Program-made: the position numbers and the translations under genes | Source of the DNA: Akkermansiaceae bacterium UBA3385 | Lineage (GTDB): Bacteria; Verrucomicrobiota; Verrucomicrobiia; Verrucomicrobiales; Akkermansiaceae | Length of the DNA: 47,044 nt | Reading direction: 5' to 3' | NCBI GenBank assembly: GCA_002358905.1 | Contig: DEPT01000071.1 | Location: 1 to 47,044 of the forward strand | Notes under the pieces: generated by a model | The model's database searches: none | What the model was told of the DNA's origin: nothing | Seen by the model: the letters and a program-made list of their open reading frames with translations, nothing else | In this document: positions 41,393-47,044 of the stretch, one piece after another | Layout of the letters: every line of letters starts with the position of its first letter | How positions within the stretch are numbered: the stretch's first letter is position 1

Positions 41393-42193
41393 TCAATTGT
41401 CAGCCCCTGCGCCCGGCTCCTGCGTTTTGCGGGGCTTATAGGTCGTCAGCTTCGTTTTCTTGCGCTTTTTCGGGGCAAAGTATTCCGGGTGAGCCGCGGC
41501 CCACGCTTCATACAAATCCGGGCGGTTGGACTTAGTGCGTTCAATGGATTTTTCCAGCTTCCATTCAGCAATGGCCTTGTGGTTACCAGAAAGGAACACA
41601 GCGGGCACCTCCATGCCGCGAAACACATTCGGCTTGGTATAAGCAGGCGCCTCCAGCAGACCATTGGAGAAGGATTCCTCCACACTGCTTCGGTCATCGC
41701 CCAAGGCACCGGGCAGCAGGCGAGCAATGGCATCAATAACCACCACGGCGGCAATGGCGCCATTCGTCAGAATATAATCGCCAATGGAAATCTCCATATC
41801 CACCAGCGTGTCAATCACGCGCTGGTCCACACCCTCATAGTGGCCGCAGAGGAAGATATAATGCGCATCGCCACCTTCCATGCAGGGGGCGGCCAGTTCC
41901 TCTGCCACCGGCTGGCGGAACACACGGCCCTGCGGGGTCATGAGAATCACCTTCGTGTTCTCCTGACGCAGCTCTTCGATGGCCTCGAAGATAGGCTCGC
42001 ACTTCATCAGCATGCCCTGCCCGCCGCCGCAGAGATAGTCATCCGTGCGGCGGTATTTATCATGCGTCCAATCGCGCAGCTGATGAGCGCGCACCTCAAT
42101 AAGCCCGGCTTCTGCCGCACGCCCCATGATGCTCTGGGACAGAGGCACAGAGATAAGCTCAGGAAAGAGAGTGAGAACGTCTATTTTTAACAT
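41393..42193 (-). CDS. trmD: tRNA (guanine-N1)-methyltransferase (TrmD)
   Basis: 266 residues. It methylates G37 of tRNAs next to the anticodon, using S-adenosylmethionine, and prevents frameshifting. SPOUT-fold motifs: MLKIDVLTLFPELI at the start, DDYLCGGGQGMLM near residue 51, ILMTPQGRVF near 83, the trefoil-knot segment FLCGHYEGVDQRVID near 112, and EISIGDYILTNGAIA near 134. The C-terminus ends in a basic stretch (KKRKKTKLTTYKPRK) then GAGADN. The usual neighbours rpsP, rimM and rplS are absent; prfB lies upstream on the same strand. Confidence 0.96.
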   Translation of the reverse strand: MLKIDVLTLFPELISVPLSQSIMGRAAEAGLIEVRAHQLRDWTHDKYRRTDDYLCGGGQGMLMKCEPIFEAIEELRQENTKVILMTPQGRVFRQPVAEELAAPCMEGGDAHYIFLCGHYEGVDQRVIDTLVDMEISIGDYILTNGAIAAVVVIDAIARLLPGALGDDRSSVEESFSNGLLEAPAYTKPNVFRGMEVPAVFLSGNHKAIAEWKLEKSIERTKSNRPDLYEAWAAAHPEYFAPKKRKKTKLTTYKPRKTQEPGAGADN

Positions 42194-42200
42194 GGTTAAA

Positions 42201-42290
42201 AGTACGAATTACGAAGTACGAATTACGAAGCATGAAGTTCCGCTCGCTGTCGCTCGCATAATATTACTTCGCACTTCGTACCTTGTACTT
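42201..42290. repeat. Tandem micro-repeat forming an inverted structure (trmD/prfB spacer)
   Basis: The 14-nt unit AGTACGAATTACGA occurs twice in tandem (42201-42228). A complementary stretch follows at about 42266-42290: AAGTAC with GTACTT, ACGAAGT with ACTTCGT, CGAAG with CTTCG. The whole can fold into one long interrupted hairpin. Confidence 0.75.
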
Positions 42291-43402
42291 ATGCATTGGC
42301 GTTGTGGCGGAGCATAGCCTCCACATAGCCGTCGATATTGCCATCCATCACATCCTGAATGTTGCCACATTCGAACCCGGTGCGCAGATCCTTCACCATC
42401 TGGTATGGCTGGAACACATAGGAACGAATCTGGTTACCCCAGGCGATATCGCCCTTCTCGGAGTACTGGCGGTCGGCCTCGGCGCGCTTGCGGTCTTCCT
42501 CCAGCTGAATAAGGCGAGCCTTGAGCATGCGCATGGCTTCTTCACGGTTGCGGAGCTGGGAGCGCTGCGTCTGGCATGCCACAATAATTCCTGAGGGCAA
42601 GTGGGTCAGACGCACAGCGGTTTCCACCTTGTTCACGTTCTGGCCGCCCTTACCACCAGCGCGGTAGGTATCCATCTTCACATCACACTCCTTCACCTCG
42701 ATTTCGATATCATCGGAGATATCCGGGGTGGCATCCAGAGAACAGAAAGAGGTGTGGCGCTTACCGGCAGAGTCGAAGGGGCTCATACGCACCAGACGGT
42801 GAATACCACGCTCGTTCTTCAGGTAGCCGTAGGCATACTCGCCATCAATCTTGATGGTCACGGAGCGGATGCCGGCTTCATCACCATCAGTGCTTTCCAT
42901 GATTTCTGTGTTAAAGCCGTGGCGCTCGCAGTAACGCAGGTACATACGCAGCAGCATGCTGGCCCAGTCACAGGCCTCGGTGCCACCGGCACCGGCGTGA
43001 ATCGTCACATAGCAGCCGGCATTATCATGCGGGCCATTCAGAAGAGTCAGCAGCTCAAATTCCTCCAGGCGCTTGAACCAGGCATCGTACTCCGCCTTGG
43101 CCTCCGGGGCCATATCGTCATCCTCAGCAGCCATTTCCACGGCCACTTCCACATCCTCCAGCCCACTCTCCAGGGAGCGGAACTGCTCCAGGCGGCGCTT
43201 AAGGGGATTCACCTCGCTCATCAAGGCACGGGCGGTCTCAGGGTTATCCCAGAAATCCGGGGCGCTCATGCGCTCATCCAGTTCTGCTACTTTAGATTCA
43301 AGGCTTCCGAGGTCAAAGATAGCTCCCGAGCTCGGAAAGACGGGAGCGCATGGCTTCCGTGTCGAGCGCCGAGAGATCGATATTGGTCGTCTGGTTCTCC
43401 AT
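42289..43402 (-). CDS. prfB: Peptide chain release factor 2 with programmed +1 frameshift
   Basis: Translation starts at the ATG at 43402 (MENQTTNIDLSALD). The zero frame stops after 29 codons at a TGA (43315-43313) in the canonical slippery context CTT TGA C. A +1 shift continues as DLGSLESKVAELDE... for a total of about 370 residues, normal for RF2. A GGGAG stretch 4 nt before CTT can act as the internal Shine-Dalgarno stimulator. The GGQ catalytic motif is in RAGGKGGQNVNKVET. RF2 reads UGA and UAA; low RF2 levels favour the shift, giving autoregulation. The promoter is near-leaderless. Confidence 0.95.
43312..43318 (-). promoter_or_regulatory. prfB frameshift site
   Basis: CTTTGAC on the minus strand: P-site CTT slips one base onto TTG, skipping the T of the in-frame TGA. 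This is the classic RF2 autoregulatory site. Confidence 0.95.
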
Positions 43403-43412
43403 AACGCGCGGG

Positions 43413-43441
43413 AGTATACAGGCTTTAGACTTGGGAGTCAA
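43413..43441 (-). promoter_or_regulatory. Promoter of prfB
   Basis: On the minus strand: TTGACT, 17-nt spacer, TATACT, then 10 nt to the ATG; hexamers identical to the tRNA-Arg promoter. Confidence 0.85.
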
Positions 43442-43505
43442 CCCTTAAATTGCGCGCTCAGGCGCGGGAGGGGATTTACGAATGGGGCTGCTCTACAAAC
43501 TCCTC

Positions 43506-43537
43506 ATTCTGCATTTTGCCTTCTGACTTCTGCATTC
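43506..43537. repeat. Short word repeat at the 3' end of the glycosylase gene
   Basis: ATTCTGCATT (43506-43515) and CTTCTGCATT (43528-43537) form an imperfect direct repeat spanning the prfB/glycosylase spacer. It resembles in style the repeats at 42201 and 44483. Confidence 0.45.
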
Positions 43538-43538
43538 C

Positions 43539-44480
43539 TTATGCCTTGGGCAGGAAATACCCAAGCTGCTTTTCATTGATGGGCAGCCCGGCAAGCTCCA
43601 TCACATGCAGCATTTCTTCCCACAGGCGGCGGCGTTCACCCAAATCACTGGTACGCAGAAGATAGCTGGGGTGGTGAGTCACCACAACGGGAATACCATT
43701 ATAATCCCACAAACGTTCCTGGTAGGCCGCCAGGGGCAGATTCCCCTGCTGCAGCAAACCTCGTGCTGCAATAACCCCCAGAGCCACAATCACACGGGGC
43801 TGCACCAGAGCCATTTCAAAATCCACCACGGGACGACTTATGAGCAGTTCTCTCTCACTAGGTGGGCGGGTATTGAGGGTCTGCCGCGGTTGAGCGGGGC
43901 GGAATTTGAGCATCTGAGTCAGGTAAACCTGCTCACGGGTAAGCCCCATGGCCTTCAGCATGCCATCCAACTTACCACCGGCCTCACCTTGGAACGGCAG
44001 GCCAGCTTTTTCATCCTGGTAGCCGGGAGCATCGCCCACAAACGCAATAGCCGCCGTGCGGCAGCCCTGTGGCATCACCATTTTCTCACGCAGAGTACCC
44101 AGCTGGCGCAGCGGTTGCCAGCCCGGCAACAAACGGCGCATATTCTCCCAGGCTTCCGCGGCATTGGAACCACCTGGGCGGAAGAAGGGGATTTCCACCT
44201 CCTCAGCCTGCTGTTCAGTCTCCAGAGGTTCATCCAGGTTCACGTCCAGCTTCACTGTGGGAGCATCTGCAGCAGGCTCCGGCCCACGCTGCGGCTGCTC
44301 CACCATTTCCTCCGCTGCTGCGCCGGGCTTCATCAGCACCGGAATCGCCACCCCGCCACGCTTGGCTGCCAGCATCCATGCGCGCAACACCGCGCGCGCC
44401 TCGTCATCCACAGCAAGCCGCTGCACCCCACACTGCTGCAGGGTGTGCAGGTAATCCAGTACTAAGCCGCGGAGATGCAT
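43539..44480 (-). CDS. Family-4-like uracil-DNA glycosylase lacking the Fe-S cysteines
   Basis: 313 residues from the ATG at 44480 (MHLRGLVLDYLHTL). An N-terminal region (about 1-115) has a Pro/Glu/Ala-rich stretch. The glycosylase domain (about 135-313) shows AFVGDAPGYQDEKAGLPFQGEAGGKLDGML and THHPSYLLR, matching the GEAPGxxE and HP motifs of family 4. The four cysteines that normally hold a 4Fe-4S cluster are all replaced: no CxxC precedes the first motif, and VKCRP and AACRP read LKFRP and LISRP. It should remove uracil from DNA, but without the cluster. A longer ORF start at 44630 would translate a repeat and promoter-like DNA. Confidence 0.8.
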   Translation of the reverse strand: MHLRGLVLDYLHTLQQCGVQRLAVDDEARAVLRAWMLAAKRGGVAIPVLMKPGAAAEEMVEQPQRGPEPAADAPTVKLDVNLDEPLETEQQAEEVEIPFFRPGGSNAAEAWENMRRLLPGWQPLRQLGTLREKMVMPQGCRTAAIAFVGDAPGYQDEKAGLPFQGEAGGKLDGMLKAMGLTREQVYLTQMLKFRPAQPRQTLNTRPPSERELLISRPVVDFEMALVQPRVIVALGVIAARGLLQQGNLPLAAYQERLWDYNGIPVVVTHHPSYLLRTSDLGERRRLWEEMLHVMELAGLPINEKQLGYFLPKA

Positions 44481-44482
44481 GG

Positions 44483-44516
44483 GGATGTAGAATGTTGGAT
44501 TTTGGATGTAGAATGT
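44483..44516. repeat. Direct repeat GGATGTAGAATGT, two copies
   Basis: Copies at 44483-44495 and 44504-44516 lie directly upstream of the glycosylase start. Read on the minus strand they extend the ORF with repeat-encoded codons, so the longer start is doubtful. Confidence 0.7.
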
Positions 44517-44751
44517 ATTAAATTCCGTTCGCTGCATGGTATCATACCAAGCAGCCAAGTCAAGCCAGAAGACTGTCCCGCCGCTGCGGGACCATTTCAC
44601 CAGTCGAAGACCGATCTCACTGACTGACAAGTTCTATTTCACACGGACTCTGTCCGTATGCCGCGTGAAATTATCACTCTGATAGTAAAACAAGCCTTGA
44701 GGTCATCGTGAGCCTCGCGCCCAGCCGCAGGTATTTCCCGTTTATTTTTCC
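44517..44751. other. Divergent spacer between the glycosylase and PDZ genes
   Basis: No gene is seen. It holds GTCCCGC/GCGGGAC (about 44575-44592) and a TTTCACACGG...CCGCGTGAAA inverted repeat (about 44637-44670), both possible hairpins. Confidence 0.4.
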
Positions 44752-44781
44752 TTGATATCCACTCCCGGATAATGGTAAACT
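44752..44781 (+). promoter_or_regulatory. Probable promoter of the PDZ operon
   Basis: TTGATA (44752-44757), 18-nt spacer, TAAACT (44776-44781), 31 nt before the ATG at 44813. Confidence 0.5.
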
Positions 44782-44812
44782 TACCGTGTATACCGGACGA
44801 ATACCCTGCGCC

Positions 44813-45541
44813 ATGAAATATCTTCTTACCCTATTGAGTCTGACCGGCGTTACACTGGCAGAAGGAGTGCCGTACTCAGGCATGGCCGCCGCCAACCGCG
44901 AGGGCGGTGGAGTAATGATATCGGCAGTGGCGCATTTCGGCCCGGCAGACCGGGGTGGGGTCAATGCGGGCGATACCGTGCTCAGCGTAGACGGGAAGGA
45001 AGTGAACACCAAAGACGAACTATACGCCTACCTGGCAGCGGCCAGTCCCGGGCAGCAGGTAAAGCTTAGCCTGAAACGCCGCCACCTCACCATCGCGCGC
45101 AGCATCACCATTGCTAACAAACTGGAACCCCAGGCCGTCTTTGAACCCTCGGACAACCATCTGAACAAAGAAAAATGGGCCGCTGTGGAGCACCAGCAAT
45201 ACATCATCGCAGCCCAACTGGCCGCCGAAGCTCCGGATTGGCGCAGAATCAGCACAGCCTTTGCAGAAATCCGCCGTATATGCAGCCCAGAGGAAAAGAG
45301 GCAGTGCTGTTACCTGCTTTTCTGGGGGAAGAACAGCCTGCTACATATCTACGGCAACGAGGATTCGCTCGTAGCAGCGGAACGATTCACTGATAAAGAG
45401 CGCCCTACTGAACTCTACCGTTTAAGCGGCCGTGGAGCCGTAAGTCAGCTTCCGGAGCATCTCCGCAAACGCATACGCCGCCAGATGGAAACACTGCCGG
45501 ACTTTGCCGCCTATTTCTCCATACAAATCACTGAAAAATGA
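44813..45541 (+). CDS. Exported PDZ-domain protein
   Basis: 242 residues. A signal peptide (MKYLLTLLSLTGVTLAEG) is followed by one PDZ domain (about 30-105): GGVMISAVAHFGPADRGGVNAGDTVLSVDGKEVNTKDELYAYL matches the ligand-groove and GDxIxxVdG elements of bacterial PDZ domains. No protease domain is attached. The C-terminal half (about 110-242), with a CSPEEKRQCC segment, is unrecognised. It might be a periplasmic adaptor or chaperone. Its stop overlaps the start of the next gene (ATGA), so the operon is translationally coupled. Confidence 0.8.
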   Translation: MKYLLTLLSLTGVTLAEGVPYSGMAAANREGGGVMISAVAHFGPADRGGVNAGDTVLSVDGKEVNTKDELYAYLAAASPGQQVKLSLKRRHLTIARSITIANKLEPQAVFEPSDNHLNKEKWAAVEHQQYIIAAQLAAEAPDWRRISTAFAEIRRICSPEEKRQCCYLLFWGKNSLLHIYGNEDSLVAAERFTDKERPTELYRLSGRGAVSQLPEHLRKRIRRQMETLPDFAAYFSIQITEK

Positions 45542-46482
45542 TGAAAAGGATTTTGTTTTCAATACTGGCACTCAGCCAGCTTCCCCTGCAGGCGCAGGAA
45601 ATCAGCACTGAGCTGCGCAACAATATAAGCGAGCTCATTTCCATACGCGCAGCAAACAGACAGCGCGCTATCAGCGATTCCCTGGGAAAAGCCTTCTCCC
45701 CTGATATTTACCATGAGCAATTCCGCCAGACTCTGCTTGGCGGCACGCCTGTTGAGAATGAGGAGAAAACAGACTGCCCTGCCGCCACCCTCATGGCCAA
45801 CGGCATCCTTAAGCAGTTTGACCCACAGGATTATGATGCCGCAGAGGTACTGAAACGCACGCAAAAGCACCTGGCCACGCCCGCCCCGGCCAGTGAGGAA
45901 GAGGAAAAAAAAGCATATGAAGAATACGAAAAACTGACCGACCAGGTATATAAGGATTACCGCCCGGTGCTCCGCGCTCGAGAGCACGCCAAGGAAAAGG
46001 AAATCCTTCGGGGCAATGCAGAGCGCAACAGTGTGGTACAGCTGGATTTCGGGGTGCAGATGGAAGTGGAACCCGGCACAGACACCCTCCGCAGCCTGAA
46101 CCGCGGCACCACCGAAACCGGCGTTGCGTTCTACACCCGCACCACCCGCCGCATGGAGTGGAATGACCTGCCGGAAGCCATTCGGCTGCAGGAAGATAAG
46201 ATTCCCCAAGCTCGCAGCTGGACTTTCTGGGTGCCTGCAGAAGCGGAAGATAAAGTAACCGAATTCAAGCAACAGCGCACAAAAGCCGAAGAAGCCCGCC
46301 GGGCTGAGCTTATACAGAAGCTTACGGGCAACCGCAAACCTGCCACAGGCGTCAGAAAACCGACAGAACCGCAGCAGGAGGAAGAGAAGGAAGAACGCCC
46401 CATGCGTAAAATAAAAGTGTGGCGCGATGACCCGACCTCACCCGTGAAAACTCTTCCCGATGTAGTGAGCGATATGATTTAA
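45538..46482 (+). CDS. Exported protein with possible degenerate FKBP-type fold
   Basis: 314 residues from the overlapping ATG; a second ATG three bases on is equally possible. A signal peptide (about 1-20, ending LQAQ) is followed by a charged helical region (about 25-145). The pattern of helices then resembles the N-terminal dimerisation domain of FKBP-type prolyl isomerases. Residues about 160-235 (VVQLDFGVQMEVEPG ... WNDLPEAIRLQ ... WTFWVPAEAED) follow an FKBP strand order but lack recognisable active-site aromatics, so activity is doubtful. The C-terminal 70 residues are highly charged. Assignment is tentative. Confidence 0.6.
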   Translation: MMKRILFSILALSQLPLQAQEISTELRNNISELISIRAANRQRAISDSLGKAFSPDIYHEQFRQTLLGGTPVENEEKTDCPAATLMANGILKQFDPQDYDAAEVLKRTQKHLATPAPASEEEEKKAYEEYEKLTDQVYKDYRPVLRAREHAKEKEILRGNAERNSVVQLDFGVQMEVEPGTDTLRSLNRGTTETGVAFYTRTTRRMEWNDLPEAIRLQEDKIPQARSWTFWVPAEAEDKVTEFKQQRTKAEEARRAELIQKLTGNRKPATGVRKPTEPQQEEEKEERPMRKIKVWRDDPTSPVKTLPDVVSDMI

Positions 46483-46502
46483 CTCATTGACACAGCAAAG
46501 CA

Positions 46503-47044
46503 ATGAATATAAGAAGATTTCTGAGTTATTTCCTTCTGGGAAGCCTGCTTGCACCGGCAGCTGAGGAAATGGAACAAAGCCTCATGCCCTACATCCGCAA
46601 CATCAACTCGCGGGAGCTTCGTACCTATACCCCCGAACAGGCAATCAAAGCCCTGGGAAACCTGCCTGGTGTCCCTACACAGGCCACCTTCGACATGCTG
46701 AAAGCAACCTGGAAACAACCCTCTGGCGGCGGCAGGCGGGTCGATTTCCAGCACAAACAGATGAAACAGCTTATCAAGGACGGCAAGACCACAGACATGA
46801 ACACGTACATGCTCATTCTGTCGAACCGTCTGCTGCTGCGCTACCTGAGCCAACAGGACCGCGACCTGTATGTAAACCACATGCTCAAGACCTACGAGCA
46901 GGAAAAGCCCCAGGAGCAGCAACACCAGCTCAACTGGCTGGGGTCGCTCTGCTTTGTAGGTGATTTTTACGCGGAACACATGCTGGGCATACTGGGTTCC
47001 CTGCGTGGTGAACCCGCCATGCTCACCGAGCAGAAATACCAGCT
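46503..47044 (+). CDS. Exported protein of unknown function, cut by the window end
   Basis: Open from the ATG at 46503 to the last base (180 codons seen). A signal peptide (MNIRRFLSYFLLGSLLAPAA) is followed by a mostly helical, Gln/Lys/Leu-rich sequence with no motif I recognise (for example LSNRLLLRYLSQQDRDLY). It follows the FKBP-like gene by 20 nt, so it belongs to the same operon of exported proteins. The 3' end is outside the window. Confidence 0.75.
   Translation, partial: MNIRRFLSYFLLGSLLAPAAEEMEQSLMPYIRNINSRELRTYTPEQAIKALGNLPGVPTQATFDMLKATWKQPSGGGRRVDFQHKQMKQLIKDGKTTDMNTYMLILSNRLLLRYLSQQDRDLYVNHMLKTYEQEKPQEQQHQLNWLGSLCFVGDFYAEHMLGILGSLRGEPAMLTEQKYQ

Noticed and set aside
1..47044. 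CRISPR array, insertion sequence, prophage or integron
   Set aside because: No regularly spaced repeats, transposase, integrase or phage structural genes were found.

Overview
No rRNA or other phylogenetic marker lies in the window, so the organism is inferred. The sequence is roughly 55% GC. It encodes a Gram-negative envelope: a very large autotransporter, an OmpA-like protein and many signal peptides. It carries N-acetylglucosamine catabolism and an exported GH16 glycosidase. The overall picture fits an Akkermansia-like Verrucomicrobiota gut bacterium. There is no phage, transposase or CRISPR; this is mostly housekeeping chromosome with a few accessory patches.

Layout. 1-3.8 kb: nagA, an odd lipoyl-less E2-like protein, tRNA-Asp, tRNA-Arg, tmRNA and a small membrane protein. 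3.8-11.1 kb: exported GH16 and aldo/keto reductase (minus strand), thiC, an exported thioredoxin-like protein, crcB, and a MATE pump followed by rdgB. 11.1-20 kb (minus strand): UvrD/Rep-type helicase, a M23 peptidase plus OmpA-like pair, transketolase, and an acyl-ACP/CoA synthetase with a degenerate PlsC domain. 20-30.5 kb: kbl, an 1816-residue autotransporter with three long internal repeats, a secreted M3 peptidase and an RmlD-like reductase. 30.6-38.7 kb: GT2, two paralogous alanine/glycine:cation symporters enclosing an AT-richer GT-C-like membrane gene, and a SLC13-type transporter. 38.9-47 kb: fabF, a small membrane gene coupled to recR, trmD, prfB (with its programmed +1 frameshift), an unusual family-4-like uracil-DNA glycosylase, and an operon of three exported proteins that runs off the end.

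The most novel-looking signal is a family of three intergenic RNA-like elements (21541-21672 plus strand; 31751-31862 and 35239-35351 minus strand). Each has an outer helix, an inner helix closing an almost invariant 14-nt purine-rich loop, a conserved single-stranded tail and a strong terminal hairpin. Both helices keep their pairing while the sequence changes, which is direct evidence for a conserved RNA fold. All three sit next to glycine or alanine genes: divergent from kbl, and directly 3' of each AGCS symporter. I recognise no known RNA family in them.

A second theme is transcription. Many genes have textbook -35/-10 boxes (TTGACN - 16 to 18 nt - TATNNT) that end only 7-14 nt before the start codon, so their mRNAs should be leaderless or nearly so. 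A few others have ordinary leaders with AGGA/AGGAG ribosome sites. Several proteins keep a family fold but have lost its catalytic or cofactor residues: the E2-like protein, the PlsC domain of the synthetase, and the Fe-S cysteines of the glycosylase.
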